A DNA stretch of 64,000 bases, taken from contig NZ_BORO01000004.1 of NCBI RefSeq assembly GCF_018333215.1, positions 62,001 through 126,000 of the forward strand, read 5' to 3'. The notes under the pieces were generated by a model, which had not been told where the DNA came from, ran no database searches, and was given only the letters and a program-made list of their open reading frames with translations. Positions 17,747 to 29,214 of the stretch are shown piece after piece. A program made the position numbers and the translations under genes. The DNA comes from Oceanobacillus sp. J11TS1. Lineage in GTDB: Bacteria; Bacillota; Bacilli; Bacillales; Amphibacillaceae. The number at the start of each line of letters is the position of its first letter. Position 1 is the stretch's first letter.

Positions 17747-18142
17747 TTACCAGCGGCGATAAATGATCGTATTTCTGCCCAAAAACTGCATCGCAATTTT
17801 CTTTAATTGCTTTCTGAATTTCTTTCTTGTCCATGGGATTAATAATAGCAAACCAACGATGTCTAAAACAAAACCTGGGATAATAAGGAGAAATGCGCCA
17901 AGCATCGTCGCTGCTCCATCTAGAATTTCATCAGTTGGAGGCACACCTCTCTGTAGTTGCAGTTGTGCTCGTTTAAATACTTCGATACCTTGATATCTAG
18001 CAAGAAAAACACCTAAAATACCTGTTCCAATAATTAACCCTATGACCCATAGAACACCAATCAGATGACTTAACCATAAAAATATGCCAATTTCTATCGC
18101 TGGGATAATAATAAATGCTAGAAGAAAGTGTTTATTTCTCAT
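17747..18142 (-). CDS. fxsA: FxsA-family membrane protein (YtwI)
   Basis: 131 residues from the ATG at 18142, nine bases after AGAGG. The longer frame to 18265 would run through the pyk terminator and is rejected. FxsA signatures are visible: IIPAIEIGIFLWL near residue 11, GTGILGVFLARYQG near 45, and PGFVLDIVGLLLLIP near 92, giving about four membrane helices, then a basic tail. E. coli FxsA suppresses phage T7 exclusion by the F plasmid; its role in Bacillus is unknown. The pyk-fxsA-ytvI-citZ order is conserved in Bacillus. Confidence 0.9.
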   Translation of the reverse strand: MRNKHFLLAFIIIPAIEIGIFLWLSHLIGVLWVIGLIIGTGILGVFLARYQGIEVFKRAQLQLQRGVPPTDEILDGAATMLGAFLLIIPGFVLDIVGLLLLIPWTRKKFRKQLKKIAMQFLGRNTIIYRRW

Positions 18143-18228
18143 TTTCAACATCCTCTCTACATTGACGCGGAATACATTAACCCCATCAAAAACACTTACT
18201 AAAACTTTATTTATTCCTAATGTGAAAC

Positions 18229-18257
18229 AAAACCCTCGAATATGTATCGAGGGTTTT
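18229..18257 (-). terminator. terminator of the pfkA-pyk unit
   Basis: Perfect 11-bp stem AAAACCCTCGA / TCGAGGGTTTT around a seven-base loop, 20 bases after the pyk stop. Confidence 0.85.
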
Positions 18258-18277
18258 GCATTCATATTATTATTATT

Positions 18278-20038
18278 CTATAGTACACCTGCATGTCCAG
18301 CATATACCTGTCCACGGCTGCTATCTACCGTAATGTCTTGACCATCTTCTAATCGTTCAAAAACATTCTCTACGCCTACGATAACAGGAATTCCAAGACT
18401 TACTCCAACTACTGCCGCATGAGAAGTCAGACCGCCTTCTTCGGTAATAACTGCAGCTGCTTTTTCAATTGCCGGCATCATTTCTTTTTCCGTTGCATGT
18501 GTTACAAGGATGTCTCCTTCCTCCACACGAGATAATGCTTCTTCGTTATTTTTGGCAAATACAACATGACCGTATGCACTATTTCTGCCAATACCTTGAC
18601 CTGTTGCAATAACATCACCAATAACATGGACTTTCAATAGGTTTGTTGTACCTTTTTCACCTACTGGCACTCCTGCAACGACCATTACTGTATCGCCACG
18701 CTTGCATACACCAGAGTTAAGTCCTTGGGTTACTGCTACTTCTAACATTTCATCAGTTGACTTTGTTTGTGTACCTTGAACTGCGTGCACACCCCATACA
18801 AGAGAAAGCTGGCGGTTAACCACTTCGTCCACAGTTACTGCAAGAATCGTTGCTCTTGGACGATATTTTGAAACCATTCTAGCTGTAGATCCACTTTCCG
18901 TTGGTGTAATAATGGTACCAATATTTAAGTTATATGCTGTATGGGAAACAGATTGTGTGATTGCTTCTCTGATTTTCATATCAACATTTTTAGAACGCTC
19001 TTCTAAAATCGCTTTGTGATCTAATGCAGATTCTGCTTTTAGAGCAATATTACTCATTGTTTGTACAGACTCGACTGGATAAGCTCCAGCTGCTGTTTCA
19101 CCAGATAGCATGATTGCGTCTGTACCATCAAAAATTGCATTGGCAACGTCAGAAGCTTCTGCACGGGTCGGACGAGGGTTGCGTTGCATCGAATCTAACA
19201 TTTGTGTAGCAGTAATAACTGGTTTTCCTGCTGTATTACATTGTTTAATCAATTTCTTCTGCACAAGCGGCACATCTTCAGCTGGGATTTCAACACCAAG
19301 GTCTCCACGTGCCACCATTAAACCATCACTAACTTCTAGGATGCTGTCGATATTATCGACACCCTCTTGGTTTTCAATCTTAGGGATGATTTGAATATGG
19401 TCTGCATTGTGCTGCTCTAATACTTCTTTAATTTCTAACACATCAGATGGTCGGCGAACAAAAGATGCCGCAATAAAATCTACGCCTTGTTCAATCCCGA
19501 AGATAATGTCATTTGTATCTTTATCTGTAATTCCCGGAAGATTTACAGATACATTTGGTACGTTAACACCTTTTTTATTTTTAATTTCTCCAGAGTTTAA
19601 CGCAACAGTAACAATTTCCCCTTTTTCTTGGTTTATTCCTGTTACTTCTAATTCAATAAGACCATCATCCAATAAGATTTTAGATCCTTCATGAACATCG
19701 TTGATTAATCCATCATACGTAATAGAAAACCGTTCAGCAGTACCTTCTACTTCAGTCATGGAAATAATTACTTCTTTCCCTTGAACAATATCTGCTCTTC
19801 CTTCTTTAAAGTTTCCTGTACGAATTTCAGGGCCTTTTGTATCAAGAAGGATAGCTACTGTTTTGTTTTTCTTAGCAGCTGCTTCGCGAATATTTTTGAT
19901 TCTTCCGCCGTGCTCATCGTAATCTCCATGTGAAAAGTTTAGACGTGCAACATTCATACCTGCGTCGATAAGCTTCTCCAATTTCTCTATTGATTCTGAT
20001 GCCGGGCCAATTGTACAAACAATTTTTGTATTTCTCAT
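18278..20038 (-). CDS. pyk: pyruvate kinase with C-terminal PEP-utilising (phosphohistidine-like) domain
   Basis: 586 residues, as in other Bacillus Pyk (585). The barrel domain opens with [11 protein letters not shown] and [10 protein letters not shown] and holds [15 protein letters not shown] with the catalytic Lys, [11 protein letters not shown], and [10 protein letters not shown]. The extra C-terminal domain (from about 475) carries the [11 protein letters not shown] motif of PEP-utilising enzymes, typical of Bacillus and Geobacillus pyruvate kinases. It makes pyruvate and ATP from phosphoenolpyruvate. It lies 41 bp after pfkA with its own AAGGAGG, so the two form one operon. Confidence 0.97.
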   Translation of the reverse strand: MRNTKIVCTIGPASESIEKLEKLIDAGMNVARLNFSHGDYDEHGGRIKNIREAAAKKNKTVAILLDTKGPEIRTGNFKEGRADIVQGKEVIISMTEVEGTAERFSITYDGLINDVHEGSKILLDDGLIELEVTGINQEKGEIVTVALNSGEIKNKKGVNVPNVSVNLPGITDKDTNDIIFGIEQGVDFIAASFVRRPSDVLEIKEVLEQHNADHIQIIPKIENQEGVDNIDSILEVSDGLMVARGDLGVEIPAEDVPLVQKKLIKQCNTAGKPVITATQMLDSMQRNPRPTRAEASDVANAIFDGTDAIMLSGETAAGAYPVESVQTMSNIALKAESALDHKAILEERSKNVDMKIREAITQSVSHTAYNLNIGTIITPTESGSTARMVSKYRPRATILAVTVDEVVNRQLSLVWGVHAVQGTQTKSTDEMLEVAVTQGLNSGVCKRGDTVMVVAGVPVGEKGTTNLLKVHVIGDVIATGQGIGRNSAYGHVVFAKNNEEALSRVEEGDILVTHATEKEMMPAIEKAAAVITEEGGLTSHAAVVGVSLGIPVIVGVENVFERLEDGQDITVDSSRGQVYAGHAGVL

Positions 20039-20079
20039 TTTGTTTCCTCCTTAAATTAAACCTAATTCCTTGGCTTTCT

Positions 20080-21039
<960 letters not shown>

Positions 21040-21356
21040 TTATTTCTCACCTCATTGTTAATGTATTGCAATGTACAGCTTTATTTTAAGCATGTTCAAC
21101 GTGTTAAGGTCGACCAATCTGTTGACCTCACTAAATACAAGACAACTGTTATTGGACAGGTATACTCTTTTGCTTAAGTTCCCTCATTGATAGTTTTAAA
21201 ACACCCGAACATGCACTTATATAAATAAAGATAAAGAAAATCATGAGAGATAGCAATTATAAACCAAAATATAGAAATAAGCGATTATTGATTCTTTATC
21301 TTTCGTCCACCACTCTATCCATTTTACATGATTCTTTCATTATAATCCAAAACAAA
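21040..21356. other. intergenic region upstream of pfkA
   Basis: Non-coding between pfkA and the accA terminator. It should contain the pfkA promoter, read on the minus strand. TTGAAC near 21090 is one possible -35, but no well-matched -10 follows at the right spacing, so I do not place it. Confidence 0.3.
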
Positions 21357-21387
21357 ATAAAGGCTGATATTCATTCTCAGCCTTTAT
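21357..21387 (-). terminator. terminator of accD-accA
   Basis: Stem ATAAAGGCTGA / TCAGCCTTTAT with a nine-base loop, then TTTTGTTTT on the minus strand, 10 bases after the accA stop. Confidence 0.85.
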
Positions 21388-21396
21388 AAACGATAT

Positions 21397-22353
21397 TTAT
21401 ACCGTTTGAAATGAACCTATCTTCTTATATTTTTGCCATCTTTCCTCTACAATATCCTCAGGTGACAATTTATTTAACTCATTTAGTGATTTTTCAAGCA
21501 CTCGATCTATGAAAGCAGCCTGCGCGTCGATATCCCGATGCGCGCCACCTTTTGGTTCTGGAATAACTTGGTCAATCACATCTAGTTTTTTCAAGTCTGG
21601 AGCTGTAATCTGCATGGATTCAGCAGCACGTTGCGCTTCACCTGCATCCTTCCAAAGAATGGAAGCTGCACCTTCTGGAGATATAACGGAATATGTAGCG
21701 TTCTCCAGCATGTGAACATGGTTTCCAACACCGATTCCCAGCGCACCGCCACTTCCACCTTCTCCTATAACAATACATACAATAGGAACTGTTAAACCAG
21801 CCATTTCCATTAAATTCTTGGCAATAGCTTCACTCTGCCCTCTTTCTTCAGCAGCTTTACCCGGATAGGCCCCTTTTGTATCTATAAAAGTAATAATTGG
21901 TCGATGGAATTTCTCGGCTTGTTTCATATGGCGCAGTGCTTTTCGATAACCTTCCGGATGTGGCATTCCAAAATTGCGCTGAATATTTTCTTTTGTGTCT
22001 TTTCCTCGCTGATGTCCAATCACTGTTACTGGTTGATTTTTATAATACGCAATTCCTGAAACAATTGCTTCATCCTCACCAAAAAAACGATCTCCATGAA
22101 ACTCGATAAAGTCTTCAAATAATCTCTCTACATAATCTAATGTAGTAGGACGATCCGGATGCCTTGCCATTTGGACACGATTCCAAGGCTTTAAGTTACC
22201 ATAAATGTCTTCTTCCAGTTTTTCCAAGCGTTCTTCTAGTGTCTGAATCTCATCTTTCAAATCAATTTCGCTGTTTTCTGTAAATGACTTGAGCTCTTTA
22301 ATTTTTTCTTTCAAATTAAAGATTGGCTTTTCAAATTCTAATATTTGCGCCAC
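21397..22353 (-). CDS. accA: acetyl-CoA carboxylase carboxyltransferase subunit alpha
   Basis: 318 residues. The N-terminal helical part (1-60) is followed by [15 protein letters not shown] and the crotonase-type core: [46 protein letters not shown], and [16 protein letters not shown]. It transfers carboxyl from biotin to acetyl-CoA in the AccA2-AccD2 complex for fatty-acid synthesis. The gene begins six bases after accD, so the subunits are made together. In Bacillus the pair lies between ytsJ and pfkA, as here. Confidence 0.97.
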   Translation of the reverse strand: MAQILEFEKPIFNLKEKIKELKSFTENSEIDLKDEIQTLEERLEKLEEDIYGNLKPWNRVQMARHPDRPTTLDYVERLFEDFIEFHGDRFFGEDEAIVSGIAYYKNQPVTVIGHQRGKDTKENIQRNFGMPHPEGYRKALRHMKQAEKFHRPIITFIDTKGAYPGKAAEERGQSEAIAKNLMEMAGLTVPIVCIVIGEGGSGGALGIGVGNHVHMLENATYSVISPEGAASILWKDAGEAQRAAESMQITAPDLKKLDVIDQVIPEPKGGAHRDIDAQAAFIDRVLEKSLNELNKLSPEDIVEERWQKYKKIGSFQTV

Positions 22354-22359
22354 TTTAGA

Positions 22360-23214
22360 TTACCTCCCATCCGCATGCAAGGAAAGAATCTTCCCAAGCG
22401 TTGTCTTCATATCATGGCGGTGAATAACCTTATCTACTTGACCATGCGCTAACTGAAATTCTGCTGTTTGAAAATCATTCGGTAATTTTTCCCGAATAGT
22501 CTGTTCAATAATCCTTCTGCCTGCAAAGCCAATTAATGCTCCTGGTTCTGCAAAGTTATAATCCCCAATAGACGCAAAACTTGCAGATACGCCACCAGTT
22601 GTTGGATGAGTCATTACAGAAATCATTAAATTCCCGCTATCTCTAAATCGTTTGACAGCAAATGAAGTTTTTGCCATTTGCATTAAGCTCAATAGCCCTT
22701 CTTGCATACGCGCACCACCAGACGCTGTAAATATAACAAACGGAATAGACTCTTTTCTAGCTTTTTCAATTGCTCTTGTTATTTTTTCTCCAATTGCTGA
22801 CCCCATACTCCCCATACGAAAATGCGAATCCATCACAGCAAATGCAATCTTGTTATCGTTAATCGCACCTGTGCCAGTAACGACACCTTCGTTAAGATCC
22901 GTTTTCTGACGATCCTTCTTAATCTTATTCTCGTAATCAGGGAAATCAAGCGGATTAGCAGAGGTTAGACCTGCATCCCACTCTTCAAATGTTCCTTCAT
23001 CGAATAGACTTTCTATTCTTGCCCATGCTGTCATTGGATGATGATATCCACAATTTGGACAAACATATAAAGATTTTATTATTTCTTTTCGATAATAGAT
23101 TTGTTTACAATTATCACATTTCTGCATTAAACCTTCTGGAACATCCACCTTTGCTTTCTCGCTCGGGATTGATGCATACTTTTTACGCTTGCCGAAAAAA
23201 TCTTTGAGTGGCAA
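22360..23214 (-). CDS. accD: acetyl-CoA carboxylase carboxyltransferase subunit beta
   Basis: 284 residues from a TTG at 23214 with AAGGGGGGAT upstream. The four-cysteine zinc ribbon is complete (C33, C36, C52, C55), followed by the crotonase core with [42 protein letters not shown]. It pairs with AccA in the carboxyltransferase. The zinc ribbon binds nucleic acid and lets the complex sense its own mRNA in E. coli. The non-ATG start is unusual for so central a gene and may temper its output. The next 940 bp upstream are non-coding. Confidence 0.96.
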   Translation of the reverse strand: MPLKDFFGKRKKYASIPSEKAKVDVPEGLMQKCDNCKQIYYRKEIIKSLYVCPNCGYHHPMTAWARIESLFDEGTFEEWDAGLTSANPLDFPDYENKIKKDRQKTDLNEGVVTGTGAINDNKIAFAVMDSHFRMGSMGSAIGEKITRAIEKARKESIPFVIFTASGGARMQEGLLSLMQMAKTSFAVKRFRDSGNLMISVMTHPTTGGVSASFASIGDYNFAEPGALIGFAGRRIIEQTIREKLPNDFQTAEFQLAHGQVDKVIHRHDMKTTLGKILSLHADGR

Positions 23215-23280
23215 GATTATCCCCCCTTTTTCTGCTACTAGAATATCTGCATATATAGAACAAAACTTCCCTCATTGGAA

Positions 23281-23420
23281 GGTCCGCCCCAACGATGAAG
23301 GAAAACAAGCTAACATCTTCGTGAGGTGAAAAGCTTAAATAACTCGTATCGTGGGACTAAGGGATCTCCGTCCTAGCAAAAGCGTTCTTGGTTTGAAGGA
23401 ATCAAAAAGTTCGTTCACCT
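23281..23420. repeat. possible divergent copy of intergenic repeat family A
   Basis: Within the 940-bp gap upstream of accD. It shares with 6314-6459 the order AAGGAA, CGTGAGGTGA, TATCGTGGG and TCTCC...CCTAG at similar spacing. No reading frame or clear terminal repeat is visible. The relationship is tentative. Confidence 0.3.
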
Positions 23421-23599
23421 AACGCCCTCCCTCTCTATTTTGAGATAGACGATCAGAGACGGTTCTCCACAATAAAATTCGTTGCATATATTATCTAGTA
23501 TTCAAATAGAGCTTTCGATAAGAGCAATTTCTTATTTTACTATTGTAAACTATTTTGCCGAGTTATAATAGTTATTCCATAAAAATGAAAGTGATTTTA

Positions 23600-23815
23600 C
23601 TTTCAGCGGATGTTCAAAAATCCAAAAAATGACGTATCGGGATCAGGTCATACTCCTAAAAAGACAGCGTCTTGAGTCATTGCGATTACACGTCCCGCAA
23701 ATGCGCTACTCATATCAAAAGTATACCTACAACTAGCTGGAAATCGCGCTGCCTCGAACTTATCGGCCTTTATTCACCGTATTCTTTAAAGACACATTTT
23801 CAGATGCCCAACAAA
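23600..23815. repeat. divergent copy of inverted-repeat element family B
   Basis: It begins GGATGTTCAAAAA (near 23609), contains GCCTCGAACTT (near 23752) and ends with TTTAAAGACACATTTTCAGA. In the element at 8868-9066 the matching parts are GGATGTTCAAAAA, GCCTCGAACTT and TTGAACACACACTTTTAGA. The inner part differs. No gene lies in this stretch; the rest of 23215-24071 shows nothing further that I can support. Confidence 0.45.
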
Positions 23816-24071
23816 TAGATTAACACCAGATTCCAAGTCACGCAATCAGGTTGTCTCTATCAACTAAAAAATATATTAGAAAAGCATGGCTCTTCACCAA
23901 AATATAGGGGTGACTGGCAGGAAAGGATTCGTAATCAAATCAATGTTCCATGAATTGCAAAATAAAATAGTAAACACATTTTAACTAGATTTTTCTTAAA
24001 GTAAAAAATTCGAAGTTTCATTCTTATTGGACTTTGAACAACAACTTCTTAATTTATCTCTTATCATGAAA

Positions 24072-24118
24072 CATCCCCAAAACATCTTTCTATTCAAGCA
24101 AAAATGTTTCAGGGGATG
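24072..24118 (-). terminator. terminator of ytsJ
   Basis: CATCCCCTGAAACAT pairs with ATGTTTTGGGGATG on the minus strand around an 18-base loop, followed by TTTCATG. It lies about 40 bases after the malic enzyme stop. Confidence 0.7.
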
Positions 24119-24158
24119 ATTTTCATTACTTATAAAATTTAGATGGAACAGCCTCTTA

Positions 24159-25397
24159 TTATTTATTATTTTGCTTTGTTAAACGTCTTGTCTTTTCGGC
24201 TACTTCTTCAGGATCAACCTGAATACGTGCTACACCAGATTTCATAGCTGCTTCAGCTACATGCTTGGCTACCAATGGTGCAACTCTATCATCAAAAGGA
24301 GAAGGAATAACATAATCCTCATGTAAATGTTCTTCTGAGATTAACGAGGCAATCCCCTCTGCAGCAGCAATTTTCATTTCTTCATTAATTCGCGTTGCCC
24401 TGACATCCAATGCCCCTCTGAAAATTCCTGGAAAAGCAAGCACATTATTTACTTGGTTTGCGAAGTCAGATCGGCCTGTACCAATGACTCGCGCCCCTGC
24501 TTCTTTGGCATCGGCTGGCAATATTTCTGGATCTGGATTTGCCATAGCAAAAATTATCGCATCATCATTCATCTTCCTTACCATTTCTTTGGTTAAAGCT
24601 CCGCCTACTGAAACACCAATGAATACGTCGGCACCTTCTAAAACATCTTCTAAGCTTCCTTCTATTTTCTGTGCGTTCGTATATTTAGCAACAGTTTCTT
24701 TTACACGGTTCATTCCATTGGGGCGCCCCTCATAAATAGCCCCTCTAGAATCACACATAATCATGTCATGGACACCTAAACTTTTTAATAAACGGATGAT
24801 AGCAATCCCTGCTGCGCCTGCGCCATTGGCAACAACTTTTATATTAGAGAAATCTTTATTTACTAGTTTTAGGGCATTCATTAAACCAGCAACAGTTACA
24901 ATCGCTGTACCATGCTGATCATCATGAAAGATAGGTATATTTGTTTCACTTTTCAATCGATCTTCGATAATAAAGCAATTGGGAGCTGCAATATCTTCCA
25001 GATTCACACCGCCAAATGTTGGTTCCATCAATTTAACCGTCTCAACAATTTTATCAACATCCTGCGTATCAAGACATATTGGAAATGCATCTACACCTGC
25101 GAAACCTTTAAATAAAACTGCCTTCCCTTCCATAACTGGCAAAGAAGCTTCTGCACCAATATTACCAAGTCCTAAAACAGCAGATCCATCACTTACTACA
25201 GCTACCATATTCCCTTTCATCGTATAATCGTAGACAGTTTCTTTCCGCTCATAAATTTCTTTACAAGGTTCTGCTACCCCTGGAGAATACGCTAAGCTTA
25301 AATCATCTTTATTGCTTAATGGAACCTTTGTATGCACTTCTAATTTCCCCTGCTTCAGTTTGTGTAAATGTAATGCTTCATCTCGTAGATTTACCAC
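24159..25397 (-). CDS. ytsJ: malic enzyme (oxaloacetate-decarboxylating malate dehydrogenase, YtsJ type)
   Basis: 412 residues, close to the 410 of YtsJ. It starts at a GTG after GGAGCGGGATTCAG. The catalytic core has LAYSPGVAEPC, the Tyr/Lys region with VMEGKAVLFKGFAGVDAFP, metal-binding IFHDDQHGTAIV, and the nucleotide site VANGAGAAGIAI followed by MCDSRGA. It turns malate into pyruvate and CO2, making NADPH in B. subtilis. The dnaE-ytsJ-accDA-pfkA-pyk order is that of B. subtilis. It has about 330 bp to dnaE upstream and its own terminator. Confidence 0.95.
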   Translation of the reverse strand: MVNLRDEALHLHKLKQGKLEVHTKVPLSNKDDLSLAYSPGVAEPCKEIYERKETVYDYTMKGNMVAVVSDGSAVLGLGNIGAEASLPVMEGKAVLFKGFAGVDAFPICLDTQDVDKIVETVKLMEPTFGGVNLEDIAAPNCFIIEDRLKSETNIPIFHDDQHGTAIVTVAGLMNALKLVNKDFSNIKVVANGAGAAGIAIIRLLKSLGVHDMIMCDSRGAIYEGRPNGMNRVKETVAKYTNAQKIEGSLEDVLEGADVFIGVSVGGALTKEMVRKMNDDAIIFAMANPDPEILPADAKEAGARVIGTGRSDFANQVNNVLAFPGIFRGALDVRATRINEEMKIAAAEGIASLISEEHLHEDYVIPSPFDDRVAPLVAKHVAEAAMKSGVARIQVDPEEVAEKTRRLTKQNNK

Positions 25398-25728
25398 CTG
25401 AATCCCGCTCCTTTAAATACATTAATATGTACAATTAATCCGCTTACAAATATGGGCAAGCTACCTAAATCTCCTTTATTATAACAGATGGTAACCCTGT
25501 GTAAAGTAACTACGTATTTAAAATTTATATCTTCTATATAATCTGAATACTTCGCGCTATCACGATAGGAAAAGAGAGCAGAGAAGTCGTTTCCCCATTG
25601 AGATTGATTTCGTCCTGCTCCCATCCTAAAATACCTGCGACGCCGGGTTTGGGTGTAGTAAACACCCAGTCCCAGAGCCCATATATTTCTTCACTCATTT
25701 CAGCTTTCCACTACAACCTGTATGTTTA
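25398..25728. other. intergenic region between dnaE and ytsJ
   Basis: Non-coding by my reading; the 77-codon minus-strand frame in it has no recognisable features. It contains a dyad, GGGTGT (25651-25656) with ACACCC (25661-25666), next to AGTCCCAG. No T-run follows, so it is not a standard terminator. The ytsJ promoter is expected here. Confidence 0.35.
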
Positions 25729-28700
25729 TTATTTTTCCACTACATTTTCATTTCCAAAATATTTTTTTAGCTGCCTTAATTCTTTTTCATTCAGCTGTAA
25801 AGCATAACTATTTGCAAGACGATACGTTTCTTTTTTGATAGGATCATACACAATCACAGGCGTTTTTCCTGGATGATGGTCGGCTAAATGCTTCAAATAG
25901 CTTAAGACACTGCTTTTATCTTGGTTTGTCATTCGAATGTATAATTTTTTGGTGTTTGGTATGCCTATTTCCGAGAAATCTAATGTCGCTAACTCTTTTA
26001 TAACTAATTGTTGCTTCTGATTCCTTTCCTCTGCAGAAACACGCATCCAAATCATTTGTTCTTCATACAACTGATTAGCCACTTCTCGAAATAAATCCGG
26101 GAAAATAACGGCATCCATTTTTTTATCTTCGTCTGTTACCGTTAAAAAAGCCATCCTTTCCCCGCGTTTCGTACGAATTACCTTGATTTCTTCCACAACA
26201 CCAACGGTATAAATTTCTTTTCTCTCACCTACAAAATGTCCCGCCTGCTTTAAAGTAATGATTCCATTGGCCCTTAGTAAATCTCGATAACTTTCAAATG
26301 GATGATTCGAGACATACATGCCGATCAATTCTTTTTCATAAGTAAGCTTCTGTATCATGGTATAGTCCTCTATCTCCACATACTCCAGCTCAGCATGAAA
26401 CAAGGAAGCTTCCTCAAGCATTCCTTGGAAAAGTTCTTTTTGCTCGAGAGCTGGCTCAATGGAAGCTATCAAACTTGCTCGATTCTTATGGAAGCTATCA
26501 AACGCACCTGTTAAGACAAGATTTCTAATTGTAGCCCGGTTCACCTTTTTTCCGTCAACCCGCATACAGAAATCAAAAAAACTGGCAAATAGTGCTTCTT
26601 TTCTCACCTCTAAAATATGGACTAATGCTTGATGACTGATCCCTTTGACAGCAGCTAACCCTACACGGATATTCTTTTTTTCAACAGTAAATTGATGGTA
26701 GCTTTTATTAATATGCGGGGCAAGTATCTTAATGTCAGACTCTCTCAGTGATTCCTGATAAGCAGATAGCTTATCAGGCTGATTTTTTGCATCTGTTAAT
26801 AGGCATGCAAAGAATACTTCTGGATAATGCGCTTTTAAAAAGCTTAACTGATAAGATATCTTACTGTATGCTACTGCATGGCTTCTTGGAAATCCATAAT
26901 TCGAAAAACGAACAATCCAACTGAAAATTTCCCCGGCCACTGCCTTGGAATAACCTTTATTTAAACATCCTTTTATAAAAGCCTCTTCTTGTTGCCGCAT
27001 AATGTCTTTGTTCTTTTTACTTACTGCCCTTCTTAGAATATCCGCTTCGCCAAGGCTGAATCCAGCAATATGATGAGCAATTTGCATAATCTGTTCTTGA
27101 TATATAAGAACGCCATAGGTAGATTTTAAAATCGGCTCCAAATCCGGATGCGGATAGGTAACGGCCTCTTCGTTAAACTTACGCCGAATATAGACAGGTA
27201 TAAAATCCATTGGACCCGGTCGATACAATGCATTTACTGCTACAATATCTTCAAAGGAGGAAGGCTGTAGCTCTTTGAGAACGTTTTGCATACCAGCAGA
27301 TTCTAATTGAAAAATACCACTTGTCAGTCCTTTTCTCAACATAGCGAAAGTCTTTTCATCTTGCTCTGGTATGTCAGCTAAAGACCAATTATTTTTCTCT
27401 CTATAAGCAACCCCCTTAGCAATCCTTTCTATTAGTGAAAGATTTCTAAGTCCCAAGAAATCCATTTTTAGCAAACCGACTTCTTCCAGCTCTTTCATGG
27501 CATATTGCGTTAAGTATGTTTCACCCGTTCCGCTTGTTAACGGAACATCCTCTATTAAAGAATGCTCGCTAATAACAACACCAGCAGCATGCGTCGACAC
27601 ATTTCTCGGTAACCCCTCTAATTTAATTGCTATCGAAAAAAGAAGTTTTAACTTATCTGACGCTTTTACATACGCCGCCAATTCTTTTGACGTCTGCATA
27701 ATGCTTGGGATAGTTTTAGAAGAAGCCTGTTGAATTTCCCGTAATATATAACGCACATCCTGATCATGAACGTCCATTGTTTTCATCAATTCACGAAGAA
27801 TAGAACGTGTCGCAAATGTTCCAAAAGTAATTATTTGCGCAACATGCTCTTTGCCATATTTATCTCTTACATAATCAATTACTTCATCACGACGAATATC
27901 AGAGAAATCTACGTCAATATCGGGCATAGTCAGTCTCTCCGGGTTCAAAAAGCGCTCGAATAAAAGGTTGTATTTAAGCGGATCAACTTCCGTAATCCCT
28001 AAAATATAAGAAACGATGGAACCCGCGGATGATCCCCTCCCCGGCCCGACAATAATATTATTTTTTTTTGCAAACCGAATAAAATCAGCAACAATTAAAA
28101 AATAATCACTATAGTTCATCTTTATAATGGTATCTAATTCATATTCCAGCCGCTCTCTATGCGCAGCTGTGATAGTTGTATAGCGTTCCTTAAGCCCTTT
28201 TTCACAGATTTCTCGTAGATATACATCTGCTGGTATTTGATTTGGTGTTGGAAAAGAAGGAAGATGCTGTTCATCAAAATTCAAATAGGTTGTACACTTA
28301 TTTGCAATTTCTTCTGTTCTATCCAATAAATCTGGCCAAGCAGGGAATAATTGCTGCATTTCTTCTAAAGAGGCGAAGTGGTGACCTGCAGGTAAGAACT
28401 CTTTACTTTTTGGAACCCACTTTTCTCCATGGCGCATAGACTGCAAACAATCATAAGCTAGGACATCTTGTTCATCTAAGTACAGAACTTCATGGATAGC
28501 CACATATGAAAAAGAAGCCTCTCTCCATGCACTAAGGTGATGCATACTCGAATCAATTCCAACATAAAATTCTCCCCGCAGAAAACAAGCTTCTACTTTC
28601 TGGAGCTGTTGAAACAGCTGTTCTTTATTTGTTTCAATAAAACAGTTGTTATTTTCCATAAATGGCTTTACAGATTGAATGCCAATTATGCCTTTTGTGA

Positions 28701-29046
28701 AATCTCCTAACTGTTCAATCGATAATTTATCTAAATGATGTGTTTGTAAATACGTACTAAGCCTTAATAATTGCTGATAACCTACTTTATTCTTTGCCAG
28801 CAAAATTAATGGGCTGCCAGCCTCATTCTCTTCTAGCTGAACCGTAACAGTCATCCCAATTATTGGTTTAATCCCTTGCTCCATACATGCTTTATAGAAT
28901 GAAATAGCACCGTAAAGAACAGCTTCGTCCGTTAAACACAAGTTTTGATAATGAAGCTTTTTTGCTTTTTGAACGAGCTTTGGGATGGAAATGGTGCTCT
29001 CCATTAAACTATAGCCGCTTTTCACTGATATATGTGTGTATGTCAT
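25729..29046 (-). CDS. dnaE: DNA polymerase III subunit alpha, DnaE type
   Basis: 1105 residues from the ATG at 29046 with GAAGGCGGG upstream. The frame is open to 29091, but an extended -10 promoter lies inside that stretch, which rules the longer start out. Domains in order: PHP (1-200, VKSGYSLMEST, KACMEQGIKPIIGMTV), the C-family polymerase palm with VGPGRGSSAGS and catalytic PDIDVDFSD near residue 385, ALYRPGPMDFIPVYIRRK, a helix-hairpin-helix region, and an OB-fold (about 960-1040). In Bacillus DnaE extends RNA primers before handing over to PolC. Spore-formers have both. Confidence 0.96.
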   Translation of the reverse strand: MTYTHISVKSGYSLMESTISIPKLVQKAKKLHYQNLCLTDEAVLYGAISFYKACMEQGIKPIIGMTVTVQLEENEAGSPLILLAKNKVGYQQLLRLSTYLQTHHLDKLSIEQLGDFTKGIIGIQSVKPFMENNNCFIETNKEQLFQQLQKVEACFLRGEFYVGIDSSMHHLSAWREASFSYVAIHEVLYLDEQDVLAYDCLQSMRHGEKWVPKSKEFLPAGHHFASLEEMQQLFPAWPDLLDRTEEIANKCTTYLNFDEQHLPSFPTPNQIPADVYLREICEKGLKERYTTITAAHRERLEYELDTIIKMNYSDYFLIVADFIRFAKKNNIIVGPGRGSSAGSIVSYILGITEVDPLKYNLLFERFLNPERLTMPDIDVDFSDIRRDEVIDYVRDKYGKEHVAQIITFGTFATRSILRELMKTMDVHDQDVRYILREIQQASSKTIPSIMQTSKELAAYVKASDKLKLLFSIAIKLEGLPRNVSTHAAGVVISEHSLIEDVPLTSGTGETYLTQYAMKELEEVGLLKMDFLGLRNLSLIERIAKGVAYREKNNWSLADIPEQDEKTFAMLRKGLTSGIFQLESAGMQNVLKELQPSSFEDIVAVNALYRPGPMDFIPVYIRRKFNEEAVTYPHPDLEPILKSTYGVLIYQEQIMQIAHHIAGFSLGEADILRRAVSKKNKDIMRQQEEAFIKGCLNKGYSKAVAGEIFSWIVRFSNYGFPRSHAVAYSKISYQLSFLKAHYPEVFFACLLTDAKNQPDKLSAYQESLRESDIKILAPHINKSYHQFTVEKKNIRVGLAAVKGISHQALVHILEVRKEALFASFFDFCMRVDGKKVNRATIRNLVLTGAFDSFHKNRASLIASIEPALEQKELFQGMLEEASLFHAELEYVEIEDYTMIQKLTYEKELIGMYVSNHPFESYRDLLRANGIITLKQAGHFVGERKEIYTVGVVEEIKVIRTKRGERMAFLTVTDEDKKMDAVIFPDLFREVANQLYEEQMIWMRVSAEERNQKQQLVIKELATLDFSEIGIPNTKKLYIRMTNQDKSSVLSYLKHLADHHPGKTPVIVYDPIKKETYRLANSYALQLNEKELRQLKKYFGNENVVEK

Positions 29047-29071
29047 TCTATCCCGCCTTCTTTCCATATCC

Positions 29072-29080
29072 ATTATAACA
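29072..29080 (-). promoter_or_regulatory. extended -10 promoter of dnaE
   Basis: TGTTATAAT on the minus strand is a perfect extended -10 (TGnTATAAT), without a good -35. The expected transcript start, about 20 bases upstream of the ATG at 29046, supports that start codon. Confidence 0.55.
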
Positions 29081-29214
29081 AGCTCGCACATATGTGCCTA
29101 CGGATTTAGTTTTTTTCATAACTTGTCTCTCTAACTCATATGCTAGAATATAGCACCTCCCTAGAATACGGGTAGCCAATTATAAGCCAAGCTATGATAC
29201 AAGGAGTGTTACTT

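Noticed and set aside
18143-18265. N-terminal extension of FxsA by 41 residues
   Set aside because: The stretch contains the pyk terminator, and a good ribosome binding site precedes the ATG at 18142.
25391-25624. 77-codon frame between dnaE and ytsJ
   Set aside because: No site before its start, overlaps the ytsJ start, and its product has no domain features.
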